From Echinicola soli (lineage in GTDB: Bacteria; Bacteroidota; Bacteroidia; Cytophagales; Cyclobacteriaceae), in the NCBI RefSeq assembly GCF_006575665.1, contig NZ_CP041253.1:3075001-3139000 (forward strand): a DNA stretch of 64,000 bases. Direction: 5' to 3'. The notes below the pieces were generated by a model. That model was not told where the DNA came from, did no database searches, and saw nothing but the letters and a program-made list of their open reading frames with translations. Made by a program: the position numbers and the translations under genes. This document shows positions 46,551 to 56,364 of this stretch, one piece after another. The stretch's first letter is position 1; every line of letters begins with the position of its first letter.

Positions 46551-47432
46551 ATGATGGTTTCAGTTATTATTCCTACATATAATCGAGCAGAACTATTAGT
46601 AGAAACCATATTGTCTGTTTTTGCTCAAACCTATTCAAAATTAGAGATAATTGTTGTAGATGATGGGTCGACCGACCAGACAGAGACAGAGATGAATCGT
46701 TTGATTAAGATTGACAACAGGTTACGATTTTTTAAAAGATCTTTTTCTTTTCCAAAAGGAGCAAACTCATGTAGAAATTATGGTTTTTCACTTTCTAAAG
46801 GAGAATGTATAAAATGGATGGATTCAGATGACTTATTACATCCCAAAGCTTTGGAGAAGCAAGTTGAGAATCTATTAGATCAAAATTCAGACTTAAGTAT
46901 ATGCGAAGCTATGAGATTCTCGCAATCAAAGAATGGAAAACCTACACGGAATCTAAATGGTAGTTGGGGGAATGTTAAACAGTCGATTTCGTTAGATAAT
47001 TATGTCGCTGGAAGGGTTCGTTGGGGAGTATGTACTGGACTATGGAGAAAATCGTTTTTTTATAAAAAAAATCATTCTATTTGGGATGAAGAATTAATGA
47101 ATTCGCAAGAATGGTTGATGCATTTACAAAGTTTAATTAAGGGCGTTCGAGTTTCAGTCTTTTCAGAAGTTTTATGTTATATCAGAAGCCATGTTGGAAG
47201 TATGAGTAATGCAAGAAATAAAGGCTCTATGTATTACTACCATGAATGTTTGGCAAGGAAGAAGGCTTTTGATGCTCTAAGGAATAGTAAGGGTGTTAAG
47301 GTTTCTAGCAGGAATAGACTAATTAAGCAATTTATGTGGTATCAGTTATTTATTGCTTATAAAGGAGAAGTTTTATTAGGTCTAAGGGTTTTTGGATTTT
47401 ATGGATCTGTTTTTCTTTTATTCAAGAAATAG
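46551..47432 (+). CDS. Glycosyltransferase family 2
   Basis: 293 aa. GT-A fold start MVSVIIPTYNRAELLVETI, then IIVVDDGSTDQTE and the metal-binding WMDSDDLLHP. Adds a sugar from a nucleotide-sugar donor to the growing surface polysaccharide on the cytosolic face. It starts 2 bp after the cysC end. Strongly AT-rich compared with the ABC-transporter genes on both sides, suggesting separate origin. Confidence 0.92.
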   Translation: MMVSVIIPTYNRAELLVETILSVFAQTYSKLEIIVVDDGSTDQTETEMNRLIKIDNRLRFFKRSFSFPKGANSCRNYGFSLSKGECIKWMDSDDLLHPKALEKQVENLLDQNSDLSICEAMRFSQSKNGKPTRNLNGSWGNVKQSISLDNYVAGRVRWGVCTGLWRKSFFYKKNHSIWDEELMNSQEWLMHLQSLIKGVRVSVFSEVLCYIRSHVGSMSNARNKGSMYYYHECLARKKAFDALRNSKGVKVSSRNRLIKQFMWYQLFIAYKGEVLLGLRVFGFYGSVFLLFKK

Positions 47433-47449
47433 GACTGATTAAATACTAA

Positions 47450-48721
47450 ATGTCAAGAGCCATTATAAAAGTAGAAAACCTGTCCAAACGCTATCGTTTG
47501 GGCCTTAAAGAGAAGCGATCCAAAACCTTGGCCGGACAGGTGGGTAATATCATCAAGTCACCATGGGAAAACTTTCAACGACTTCGAAAGTTAAGCAAGT
47601 TTGGCGAGGAGGACGAATCGGTTTTTTGGGCCCTGAAGGATATCAATTTTGAGGTAAAAGAAGGAGAAGTGCTGGGCATTATAGGTAAAAACGGTGCGGG
47701 TAAATCCACCTTGCTCAAGATACTCTCCCAAATAACCGAACCTACTTCCGGGAAAATCACCTTGAATGGTCGTGTAGCTTCCCTACTAGAAGTAGGTACT
47801 GGCTTTCATCCTGAGCTGACCGGTAGGGAAAACATCTATATGAACGGAACCATCCTCGGGATGACCAGAAGGGAGATCGACCGGAAATTGGATGAAATCA
47901 TTGACTTTTCGGGCATAGAAAAGTTTGTGGATACACCGGTGAAGTTTTATTCCTCGGGCATGAAAGTACGTTTGGGTTTTTCGGTGGCAGCCCATTTGGA
48001 GCCGGAGATTTTGATCATCGATGAAGTACTGGCCGTGGGTGATTATGAATTCCAGCAAAAGTGCCTGGGAAAGATGGAGGATGTAAGCAAGAACCAGGGA
48101 CGGACGGTGCTCTTTGTGAGCCATAATATGGCGGCGGTGCAGAATTTGTGTAGTAGGGGTGTCTTGTTGACTAATGGTAAGTTACACTTTGAAGGAGTAA
48201 CAGAAAAGGTATTGAAAAGCTATATTGGAGGCAATAGTAGCACGTATTTTTTGAATCTAGAAAATAACCATATTAAAGGGGAAGGGAACCAGAAAATAAT
48301 ATTAAGGACGATTAAAATTTCTGGTAGTTTGGATGAAGATATACCGGTATTTCCAAGGAAGGATGTGTTTGTTTCGCTGGATGTGGATTTTAAAGAAGGC
48401 TTTAAAAATCAAGGAGAGAGGATTGATATTAGGATAGATAACCGACTGGGACAACGACTTATTTGGTACAGCACAAAAGCTGAAAATATGCTGAAGTTGA
48501 GGACGGGAAAATTGACTTTCAAAATTCCCCAATGTCCGTTGGTTCCCGATGAATATGTGCTTACAGTATTTATCCACGATGGACATGACGTGGCCAATTG
48601 GTATCCCCAAGTGATGAATTTTAAGGTAGAAGAAGCTGCATATTTTGATTCTGGCATGACCATACCAAATGGACAAACCAGTTTTATTTATCCTTTTGAA
48701 CTTATTAACACCTACAAATGA
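47450..48721 (+). CDS. wzt: ABC transporter ATPase with Wzt-type C-terminal domain
   Basis: 423 aa. Walker A GIIGKNGAGKSTLLK, signature YSSGMKVRLGFSVA, Walker B LEPEILIIDEVLAVGD and the H-loop FVSHNM. The extra ~170 C-terminal residues form a beta domain (KDVFVSLDVDFKEGF, LTFKIPQCPLVPDEY) like the Wzt carbohydrate-binding domain that recognises the capped non-reducing end of the glycan. Partner of the permease at 44874. The next gene overlaps by 4 bp. Confidence 0.94.
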   Translation: MSRAIIKVENLSKRYRLGLKEKRSKTLAGQVGNIIKSPWENFQRLRKLSKFGEEDESVFWALKDINFEVKEGEVLGIIGKNGAGKSTLLKILSQITEPTSGKITLNGRVASLLEVGTGFHPELTGRENIYMNGTILGMTRREIDRKLDEIIDFSGIEKFVDTPVKFYSSGMKVRLGFSVAAHLEPEILIIDEVLAVGDYEFQQKCLGKMEDVSKNQGRTVLFVSHNMAAVQNLCSRGVLLTNGKLHFEGVTEKVLKSYIGGNSSTYFLNLENNHIKGEGNQKIILRTIKISGSLDEDIPVFPRKDVFVSLDVDFKEGFKNQGERIDIRIDNRLGQRLIWYSTKAENMLKLRTGKLTFKIPQCPLVPDEYVLTVFIHDGHDVANWYPQVMNFKVEEAAYFDSGMTIPNGQTSFIYPFELINTYK

Positions 48722-49440
48722 TAAAAAAGATAAGAGATAAGCTGTTTGGAATAAGTAAAATAGGCTATTTGATCGCCGAGGAGGGAAAGCGGAACAGGGA
48801 GCTTTCCAGTTATAATATGAGAGAGCTCAAAGCGATTGAGTTCCTCAAAGGTTACTTTCCTGAAGGCTTCCTTTTTGAAACTGGTTTTTCGCTGTCTTTT
48901 CAGACAATTCAGCACATCATCAATGACCTTATCATTTATAAGCCCAAGGTTATTCTTGAGTTTGGTTCGGGACTTTCTACCCAAATACTCAGTAATTATA
49001 TCAATAAGCATCAGCTCGGCAGCAAGCTTATAAGCATCGATGATGATCAAGAATGGCAGGATGCCTTAAAGCAGGTATGTAAAGGGGTGGATTTCCACAC
49101 CTTTCCGTTGCAGGATGATCACCCCTACTCTTATGGGGGGGAAGGGAAATGGTTTGACATTCCGAAAAACCATTCCATCAACACAGTTGAATTTGACCTG
49201 ATTATAGTAGATGCGCCTAAAGGGGGGCTATGTAGGCAATCCAGAATTGGTTTTATTCCTTTTGTCAAAGACAAGCTTTCAAGTGCTCCGATCATTTATT
49301 TGGATGATACCCATCGTCAGGATGAGCAGGAAATCGGGCATTTTTTGGTAAAAACCATTCCGGCGTTTGTGGGCAAGATTAATGGTTTCAATTACACAAG
49401 GTATTCTTTTGGAGATAAACTACATACTTCACCTTCATGA
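48718..49440 (+). CDS. Class I SAM-methyltransferase-like protein
   Basis: 240 aa. The SAM-binding glycine motif is ILEFGSGLSTQIL, followed by the acidic LISIDDDQEW and later EFDLIIVDAPKGG and IIYLDDTHR. Resembles the protein at 55707 in motif order (EYGSGYSTIFF, ISVEYDKEW, IIIIDGRRR, VIFDDS). Starts inside the wzt stop (ATGA), so the two are coupled; capping methyltransferases are often next to wzt. Activity on the glycan is inferred. Confidence 0.72.
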   Translation: MIKKIRDKLFGISKIGYLIAEEGKRNRELSSYNMRELKAIEFLKGYFPEGFLFETGFSLSFQTIQHIINDLIIYKPKVILEFGSGLSTQILSNYINKHQLGSKLISIDDDQEWQDALKQVCKGVDFHTFPLQDDHPYSYGGEGKWFDIPKNHSINTVEFDLIIVDAPKGGLCRQSRIGFIPFVKDKLSSAPIIYLDDTHRQDEQEIGHFLVKTIPAFVGKINGFNYTRYSFGDKLHTSPS

Positions 49441-50465
49441 ATAGAGATGCCCCTTTGATTTCCATCCTGATCCCAAATTATAATAAAGCGCCTTATATAA
49501 GGGAAACGCTGGACTCTGTGTTAAACCAGACTTATCAAAACTGGGAGTGCATTGTGGTGGATGACCATAGTACCGATGAATCATGGGGAATCCTAGAAGA
49601 ATACTCTGCTAAGGATAATAGGTTTAGAATCTACCGAAGACCGGACCATTTGGCTAAGGGAGGGAATGTTTGTAGGAATTATGCTTTTGAGCTGTCCAAA
49701 GGAGAGTATATTAATTGGTTTGACAGTGATGATTTGATGATCTCATATTCACTTGAATGTAGAGTCAGTAGGATTGGAGATAATGATTTTGTGGTGCTAC
49801 AAGGAGTGTTTTGGGACAAAAAGTCAGATTATGGTATGATTATAAACAAGGTAACTTTTGAAGAAGTGAGAGAAACCTTTTTGAACTTAACACCTGCATG
49901 GGTTACACCAAGTCTTTTAATAAAAAAAGAATTTTTAGTAGTAAATAATGTGAAATGGAATGAAGAACTTCCATTTTTTCAAGATGTTATTTATAATTTT
50001 AGAATAGCATGTTTAACTCGAAATTTCGAGACGTATTTTAATACGATTGATTGGATATGGGTGGATGTACTGGAAAGTGTAGGGAAAAAAGGGAGTCAGA
50101 CAGTTGACCCTGAAGTACATTTGAAGTTTTTGGTGGCAATTTATTACGAGCTTTTTAACTTTCCTGATGGTTTAAAAAGAATTATTTTATTGAGGATCCA
50201 TTATTTGTTTAAACAAGGATCTCAGAACGGGAATAAGACAGGAATAATTAAAATATATTGTTCTTTTTTAAAGGAAAAGAACCTAGTTACATTAACTGAG
50301 TATTACTTTTACAGCCTTCATATATTTTTTGGTATAACTGGAGAAAGGTATAATTCAAGACTATGCAAATCTATTTATTATAGGTTAAAAAAAATGATAG
50401 CCTCCCAAAACCGAATTAAGAATAGTTTTCTAGCTGAGAAAGTGAGCATAAAAGAAGTTACATGA
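49437..50465 (+). CDS. Glycosyltransferase family 2
   Basis: 342 aa. Start PLISILIPNYNKAPYIRETL, then CIVVDDHSTDES and the WFDSDDLM metal site. Overlaps both neighbours by 4 bp, indicating a tight operon. The C-terminal ~130 residues are variable and AT-rich. Acceptor and sugar unknown. Confidence 0.9.
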   Translation: MNRDAPLISILIPNYNKAPYIRETLDSVLNQTYQNWECIVVDDHSTDESWGILEEYSAKDNRFRIYRRPDHLAKGGNVCRNYAFELSKGEYINWFDSDDLMISYSLECRVSRIGDNDFVVLQGVFWDKKSDYGMIINKVTFEEVRETFLNLTPAWVTPSLLIKKEFLVVNNVKWNEELPFFQDVIYNFRIACLTRNFETYFNTIDWIWVDVLESVGKKGSQTVDPEVHLKFLVAIYYELFNFPDGLKRIILLRIHYLFKQGSQNGNKTGIIKIYCSFLKEKNLVTLTEYYFYSLHIFFGITGERYNSRLCKSIYYRLKKMIASQNRIKNSFLAEKVSIKEVT

Positions 50466-51289
50466 TCAAACTTAACCTAAAAGGCAGAATGGGAAACCAA
50501 ATGTTTCAATTTGCCTATGCGTTTATACTATCTCGTAAAACAAATCAAAGGGTGGTAATAAAGCCTATTTCAAGTTTTGGTTATTGCTTAGATTTGTATA
50601 CTCTTCCAGTTTTAGGGAGGCAATTACCTACTAAAGTATACCTTTTATTACACAGGTTTATTTTTGGTTTTTCTAATGAAACACAAAAAATTGATACGAA
50701 TAAATGCTTAATAAAAAAAGGACTTCCTAAAGCTACGTCTAAAAATATCTTGTTGGATGGATATTTTCAAAATGCAGAGGTATTCAATGCCTATCGTCAT
50801 GATTTAATCATGTGCTTTAAAATAAAAAAAAGATTTACTGAAATCTTTGAGAATAGTTATAGAGGTTTCTTTAAAGGAAAGACCCTAGTAATTAATTACA
50901 GGTTGAAAGAATATAAACGTTTTATTTTTCCAGAAATAGATTCTTCGGGTTATGTGGGAGAGGAATGGTATAATGAAGCTATTGCTAGAATTGATTTAAG
51001 GTTGTATACCAACGTACTTATTATTTCAGATGACATTAAGGAGGTGAGAAAATTAATTTCAAGTGAAATTATAGATCCTGTTTTTATAGAGGATGAGTGG
51101 TTTATTGATTTCCAATGCTTGCTGAATGGAGATTGTCTGATAATTCCAAACAGTTCTTTTTCATGGTGGGGAGCCTATTTAAATACTCGAAAGGACAAAA
51201 TAGTATACGCTCCGAAAAACTGGGTTGGTTATCATGTTGGAATTGAATATCCGAAAGGGATAATGACAGATGATTTTACATGGATTTAG
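50462..51289 (+). CDS. Alpha-1,2-fucosyltransferase-like (GT11)
   Basis: 275 aa. GT11 hallmarks: LKGRMGNQMFQFAYAF at the N-terminus and DCLIIPNSSFSWWGAYL near the C-terminus. Transfers fucose (or a related deoxysugar) from GDP-fucose to a sugar of the surface glycan. No GDP-fucose synthesis genes are in the window. Starts inside the stop of the GT2 gene and overlaps the next by 10 bp. Confidence 0.92.
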   Translation: MIKLNLKGRMGNQMFQFAYAFILSRKTNQRVVIKPISSFGYCLDLYTLPVLGRQLPTKVYLLLHRFIFGFSNETQKIDTNKCLIKKGLPKATSKNILLDGYFQNAEVFNAYRHDLIMCFKIKKRFTEIFENSYRGFFKGKTLVINYRLKEYKRFIFPEIDSSGYVGEEWYNEAIARIDLRLYTNVLIISDDIKEVRKLISSEIIDPVFIEDEWFIDFQCLLNGDCLIIPNSSFSWWGAYLNTRKDKIVYAPKNWVGYHVGIEYPKGIMTDDFTWI

Positions 51290-52029
51290 AAGACAAAAAA
51301 TATATTCACTCAGAAACTGTTCATAATACCACAGCTGCTGAAATAATCACACCGATGGTTATCGAATTAATTAGCCCACAGTCGGTCTTGGACGTGGGCT
51401 GTGGCATTGGGACTTGGATGAAAGCTTTTTCTCAGAATGGAGTTGCGGAGGTTATAGGTGTAGATGGAGATTATGTAGACCGCCAACTTCTAAAAAAGTA
51501 TATTCCTTTGGGAAATTTTATCCCTAGGAATTTAGAGCAGCCTTTTGATCTACATAGAAAGTTTGACTTAGTGATAAGTTTAGAGGTGGCCGAACACTTG
51601 AAGCCTTCTTCTGCCCAAGATTTTGTGGATAGTCTTACCCGGCATGGAGATACGATTCTTTTCTCGGCTGCTGTGCCAGGACAAGGAGGTCAGCGTCATA
51701 TCAATGAACAATGGTTATCCTACTGGGCTGGGAAATTTGCTGACAAGGGATTTTATACCTATGACCCTTTTCGACCCCGGATTTGGAATGATAAGAGAAT
51801 CGAAACCTGGTACAGACAAAACATGGTGGTATTTAGCTCCAAAAAGCTTAATTGTCCTAAAGTAGGGGTGATGGATAAGATATTACCGGATATGTGGGAA
51901 AATAAAATAGCCAGCATTCAACGTAAGGATCAGCAACTTTTCAGAATTCGTTCTGGAAAGGTTGGTGTTGGTTTTTATCTTAAGGGTTTGATGAAAAGTT
52001 TAAAGTATTTTGGAAGAAAGGAGTCTTGA
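51280..52029 (+). CDS. Class I SAM-dependent methyltransferase
   Basis: 249 aa. Motif I VLDVGCGIGTWMKAF, motif II VIGVDGDYVD, motif IV FDLVISLEVAEHL. Likely methylates a sugar of the glycan. Its start overlaps the fucosyltransferase stop, and its end overlaps the next GT2 start by 20 bp. Confidence 0.9.
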   Translation: MDLEDKKYIHSETVHNTTAAEIITPMVIELISPQSVLDVGCGIGTWMKAFSQNGVAEVIGVDGDYVDRQLLKKYIPLGNFIPRNLEQPFDLHRKFDLVISLEVAEHLKPSSAQDFVDSLTRHGDTILFSAAVPGQGGQRHINEQWLSYWAGKFADKGFYTYDPFRPRIWNDKRIETWYRQNMVVFSSKKLNCPKVGVMDKILPDMWENKIASIQRKDQQLFRIRSGKVGVGFYLKGLMKSLKYFGRKES

Positions 52030-53023
52030 GAAACCATTGGTTACAGTGGTAATGCCTGTCTATAATGGCGCGCGTTATTTAAATGAAGCCATTGACAGCA
52101 TATTAATTCAGACATACGAGTCTTTTGAACTTATCATCGTAAATGATGGATCTTCGGATGATTCAGAGGCTATTATTCTTCGTTATGAAGATTCCAGGAT
52201 CAATTATGTTAGGAATGAGCAGAATGTAGGGCTGATAAGAAGCTTAAACAAAGGAATTGATTTAGCAAAGGGGAAATACATTGCTAGAATGGATCAGGAT
52301 GACATTTCTGTTTCCAGTAGATTTGAGCGGCAGGTAGCGTTTTTGGAAAGTCATTCCGATGTAGCAATATGTGGAATGCAAGGACAAATACTTCAAACAG
52401 GTGAGCAATATAAGGTCCCTACACAGGATGGAGAGATTAGAGGATTACTTTTTTTTGGAAGTCCTTTTATACATCCTGTGGTAATGATAAGGACTGAGAC
52501 CTTGGTAAATAATGACCTCCGATACGATTTTAAATATAACCATGCTGAGGACTTCGGGCTATGGGTAAACTTGTCTTTTGTAGGCAAGTTATCTAATTTA
52601 AATGAGGTTGGTATCCATTACCGTCAGCACGAGCTTCAGTATACGAAAGTATTTAAAGAAGATAACTTTGACGCCTCCTTCTCCGCTAAACTGGAATATC
52701 TTGAACGATTGGGGATGCAGTTAGGTGAATTTCAGTTGGCATTATATGAAAGGATCAACAGAAAGGCGATTGATCCATGCGACAAGAAAGGTTTATCGGT
52801 TTTAGCAGGGTTTTATAAACAGTTTAGGAAGTTGAATTTTCCTAATAATGTTGAAGTGGAATACTTAGAGAAATTGATTTATAAAAAGTGGAAGGTCACC
52901 TGCGCAGATGGCATAAAACAGCGTGTTAACACCTACTTTTTATTTCTTTCAAACGGATTGGTATATAAATACTTTGAACCAAAAGTTCATCTTTGGTTTT
53001 TAAAAAAACTAATGATTAAGTGA
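52010..53023 (+). CDS. Glycosyltransferase family 2
   Basis: 337 aa from a TTG at 52010 (no ATG before the first strand). PLVTVVMPVYNGARYLNEA, LIIVNDGSSDDSE and ARMDQDDISV show the GT2 nucleotide- and metal-binding parts; HAEDFGLWVNLS fits the acceptor-loop ED motif. Overlaps the next gene by 4 bp. Confidence 0.91.
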   Translation: MEERSLEKPLVTVVMPVYNGARYLNEAIDSILIQTYESFELIIVNDGSSDDSEAIILRYEDSRINYVRNEQNVGLIRSLNKGIDLAKGKYIARMDQDDISVSSRFERQVAFLESHSDVAICGMQGQILQTGEQYKVPTQDGEIRGLLFFGSPFIHPVVMIRTETLVNNDLRYDFKYNHAEDFGLWVNLSFVGKLSNLNEVGIHYRQHELQYTKVFKEDNFDASFSAKLEYLERLGMQLGEFQLALYERINRKAIDPCDKKGLSVLAGFYKQFRKLNFPNNVEVEYLEKLIYKKWKVTCADGIKQRVNTYFLFLSNGLVYKYFEPKVHLWFLKKLMIK

Positions 53024-53946
53024 ATCAAAGAATTTTGATTTTAGGGGGGACAGGTTTTATTGGTTCTAGCTTGAGTCAGTACTTAAAGGCCGGAAATGAA
53101 ACCCGTATTTATTCTCCATCAGCGCAGCAAATCGATCCTATTTCCGGAGTATCTGGTTATGATGGTTTTATTGAAGATTTCTCTAGCTTGGAGCCCCATT
53201 TGGAGTGGGCGACCATTATTATCCATTTAGTTTCCACTTCTAATCCCAAAAGCTCTCTTAAGAACCCATTCAATGATGCCAAGTCCAATTTACTTCCATT
53301 GATTTCCATATTGGAATATTTAAAAAATCACACAGATAAAAAGTTGGTGTTTTGTAGTTCAGGAGGAGCGGTTTATGGGATGGGAAATGGGAGAGTTTTT
53401 AGCGAAAGTGATCCCAAGGCACCTATATCCTCATATGGGATCGTGAAATCAACCATGGAAGAATATATTGATTATTATCAGCGACTCTATGGTGTAAATG
53501 CATTGGTTATTCGGCCTTCTAATATATATGGAGCCAAAAGCAGATCATTAGGGAAACAGGGACTAATAAGCACTTTGGTGGAGCACACTCTTGTAGGAAA
53601 AACGACAGCGTTATGGGTTCCATTGACCACTAGCAAAGATTATCTGTATATAGTAGATTTTGTGAAGGCTGTCAAAATGCTGATCGAATCAGATGCTATC
53701 GGGATGTTTAATATAGCAAGTGGTCATAATTGTACGATCGCTGATCTTCTCCAAGTGGTCGAAAAAGTCCTTCGGATAAAGCCGAAGATAAGAACAGAAA
53801 TTGGAGATTTTTCAAAAATCGATTCACCCGTAAAGCTGGACATCCAAAAATTACAAATGTTAACCAATTGGAAGCCAGAAACCTCCTTGTTAGAAGGGGT
53901 TGAAATGGTAGCAAATGAATTTAAAATCCAACATGGGGACATTTAG
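53020..53946 (+). CDS. NAD-dependent epimerase/dehydratase
   Basis: 308 aa from a GTG at 53020 that overlaps the previous stop. Rossmann motif ILILGGTGFIGSSL; the short-chain dehydrogenase catalytic Tyr and Lys in SSYGIVKSTMEEY; VIRPSNIYG after it. GalE/WbpP-like fold; it should modify a nucleotide sugar used by the neighbouring transferases. Confidence 0.9.
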   Translation: MNQRILILGGTGFIGSSLSQYLKAGNETRIYSPSAQQIDPISGVSGYDGFIEDFSSLEPHLEWATIIIHLVSTSNPKSSLKNPFNDAKSNLLPLISILEYLKNHTDKKLVFCSSGGAVYGMGNGRVFSESDPKAPISSYGIVKSTMEEYIDYYQRLYGVNALVIRPSNIYGAKSRSLGKQGLISTLVEHTLVGKTTALWVPLTTSKDYLYIVDFVKAVKMLIESDAIGMFNIASGHNCTIADLLQVVEKVLRIKPKIRTEIGDFSKIDSPVKLDIQKLQMLTNWKPETSLLEGVEMVANEFKIQHGDI

Positions 53947-54853
53947 AGTTTCAGTGATCATCCCCGTGTTCAATTTGGCTAAATTTCTCAGTAAAGCTGT
54001 TATTTCAGCGGCAGATCTTAATGAGGTGGGAGAAGTTATTATAGTGGAGGATGGCTCCGAGGATGATAGCCTTCAGATTGGTGTTCAATTGGAGAGAAAA
54101 ATTTCAAAGGTCAAACTTCTACAGCATCCCGGTGGGGAAAATAGAGGCGTATCTGCAAGCAGGAATTTGGGTATAAAAGAAGCTGAATATCCGTGGATAG
54201 CTTTTTTAGATGCAGATGATTGGTATTTTTCCCACCGGTTTGCTAAAGAACACCAACTACTTAAAGAGGATTCCCGCATTGATGCCGTGTATTCTTGTAC
54301 TATTTTAGAAAATTATCAGGAAGATTTGAGTATGAGGTACGGAGTTAAGAAAGATCCTTTGGAGATGATTGGGCACCCCGTTTCGGATATCGGGTTTTAT
54401 GAGGTTAAATTGAAAAGAAAATGGGTGCTTTTCCATACGAATTCCATAACGATTAATCGGTCTTTTTTAATGAAAGATAAACAGTTTGACACCCGATTGG
54501 CCCTTCACGAAGATTCGGAATTATGGAACAGGCTTTTAAGACGAGGACATTTCGTGGCCGGAGAAGTTAACTTGCCTGTTGCACTTATTAGAAGGCACGA
54601 TAATAATACCATAACCAGAAGAAGTTTGGCCACCTTAAAGAAAATGCATTGGGTATTTATCGATAATGTAGGGATAGATAGTTTTTATCATTTTGAGATC
54701 AATTATCTTTTTAATGCAATTCTTCGAATGGAAAGCAAGCATTTTCAAAATACATGGACAAGAAGAGGGTACTTTTACTTCCTCTATTACAGAAACTCAT
54801 TGAATAAAAGGCAATATATCAAAAAATTTTATCAAGAAAATGCCCTTAATTAG
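53915..54853 (+). CDS. Glycosyltransferase family 2
   Basis: 312 aa. Start at the ATG 53915 (or 53933), overlapping the epimerase by 32 bp. RVSVIIPVFNLAKFLSKAV, VIIVEDGSEDDS, AFLDADDWYFSHRF. Late ALHEDSELWNRLL matches the GT2 ED box. Overlaps the next gene by 14 bp. Confidence 0.9.
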   Translation: MNLKSNMGTFRVSVIIPVFNLAKFLSKAVISAADLNEVGEVIIVEDGSEDDSLQIGVQLERKISKVKLLQHPGGENRGVSASRNLGIKEAEYPWIAFLDADDWYFSHRFAKEHQLLKEDSRIDAVYSCTILENYQEDLSMRYGVKKDPLEMIGHPVSDIGFYEVKLKRKWVLFHTNSITINRSFLMKDKQFDTRLALHEDSELWNRLLRRGHFVAGEVNLPVALIRRHDNNTITRRSLATLKKMHWVFIDNVGIDSFYHFEINYLFNAILRMESKHFQNTWTRRGYFYFLYYRNSLNKRQYIKKFYQENALN

Positions 54854-55700
54854 TGTAATCATTCCCACTTACAATCGTGCCAATGTATTGCCAAGAGCGA
54901 TTAAAAGTGTAGTGGATCAAACCTATACTGATTGGGAACTGATCATCGTGGACGATGGGAGTAACGATGAAACAAAGTCGGTTGTGGATCAGTTTCTATT
55001 CGATGAGAGGATCAATTATGTGTATCAAGAAAATAAAGGTGTTTCCGCTGCGAGAAATTATGGAGCAGAAAAAGCTTCAGGGGAATATTTGATTTTTTTG
55101 GATAGTGATGATGAGCTGTTACCGTATTCTCTGTTAAAGTATGCTGAAAAAATTAGTAAGGGTTTTCCATTAATCGTGTTTTCAAAATATTTTAAAGGAA
55201 AAGAGGTTAGAGGAATAAAGTCTTCGTCTATGTTTTTTAAAAATATTGGTGTGAGTAACATTCCAGGAGCATTTTGCTTAAGAAAAAATCTCTTTTTTGA
55301 TATTGGAGGATATAATGTGAAATTACTGCATAGTGAAAATTGGGAATTAATGATTAGGGCTTGCCACTACTTTTCATTAGGTAATGATGATATATCGTAC
55401 GTTAAATATCCATTGTTACAGTACAATGATTGGTGTACATTGGAGAAATTAATGCAAAACAAAAAAAATAAAATTAAATCTTATAAAGTACTTTATGAGG
55501 AGTACCGTCAAAACAACACATTTGATAATTCGCTTTATTTGTACTTCGCTCATGTTGTGGCAATGAATTATGGGGGATTGGGAAAGATTAAACTAACTAT
55601 GCTTTGGACTTTTAAGAGTGTCAATATGAAGTCTTTACGAATCCGGTATATGTTTAAACCACTTTTAATTTTCATGAAAAGAAGGATTATTCCCTATTGA
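54840..55700 (+). CDS. Glycosyltransferase family 2
   Basis: 286 aa. PLISVIIPTYNRANVLPRA, LIIVDDGSNDET and FLDSDDELLPY. Conserved Asp residues are in place. Base composition is very AT-rich, as in the next two genes. Confidence 0.91.
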   Translation: MPLISVIIPTYNRANVLPRAIKSVVDQTYTDWELIIVDDGSNDETKSVVDQFLFDERINYVYQENKGVSAARNYGAEKASGEYLIFLDSDDELLPYSLLKYAEKISKGFPLIVFSKYFKGKEVRGIKSSSMFFKNIGVSNIPGAFCLRKNLFFDIGGYNVKLLHSENWELMIRACHYFSLGNDDISYVKYPLLQYNDWCTLEKLMQNKKNKIKSYKVLYEEYRQNNTFDNSLYLYFAHVVAMNYGGLGKIKLTMLWTFKSVNMKSLRIRYMFKPLLIFMKRRIIPY

Positions 55701-55706
55701 TCTAAT

Positions 55707-56363
55707 ATGAAAAAGAAAGTTGTAAATTTAATTAGGGCACTTTTCCCCAAGCTATATTCTAGATTTAATCTATATAATAGGTTGATACATCAAAAGAATT
55801 CATTTATTTATGAAACCGGATGGGTTTATTCAATTCAAATAAGGGGTGTAATTAATGATTTAGGCGATCCAATTCCCTGGATGAATTATTCATTTATTGA
55901 ATTTATTAAAAATAGATTAAGTCCTTCAATGGATGTTTTTGAATATGGTAGTGGATATTCAACGATTTTTTTTTCAAAATATGTCAAATCGATTATATCT
56001 GTAGAGTATGATAAAGAGTGGTATGATAGAATTAAGCCTTTGGTTCCTTTAAATTCAACTGTGATTTATAGATCACTTGATACAAATTATGTTAGTAGTA
56101 TCAGAATATTTAAAAAGAGTTTTAATATTATTATTATTGACGGACGTCGTAGAAATGACTGTCTTATAACTTGTTTGGAAAGTTTGAATGAAAACGGAGT
56201 TGTCATATTTGATGATTCTTTCAGATCTAGGTATCAAGAGTCCTTTGCATTAATGAATAAAATGGGGTTTAGATGGCTTGATTTTTATGGTTTTAAGCCC
56301 GGAGCTTATAAAATGGCTCAGACGACTGTTTTCTACAGAGATAACAATTGTTTAGAAATTTAA
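55707..56363 (+). CDS. Methyltransferase-like protein
   Basis: 218 aa. VFEYGSGYSTIFFSKYV (SAM-binding glycines), ISVEYDKEWYD, FNIIIIDGRRRND, GVVIFDDSFR. Similar motif order to the protein at 48718, so they may be distant paralogues. AT-rich. Exact reaction unknown. Confidence 0.65.
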   Translation: MKKKVVNLIRALFPKLYSRFNLYNRLIHQKNSFIYETGWVYSIQIRGVINDLGDPIPWMNYSFIEFIKNRLSPSMDVFEYGSGYSTIFFSKYVKSIISVEYDKEWYDRIKPLVPLNSTVIYRSLDTNYVSSIRIFKKSFNIIIIDGRRRNDCLITCLESLNENGVVIFDDSFRSRYQESFALMNKMGFRWLDFYGFKPGAYKMAQTTVFYRDNNCLEI

Positions 56364-56364
56364 A

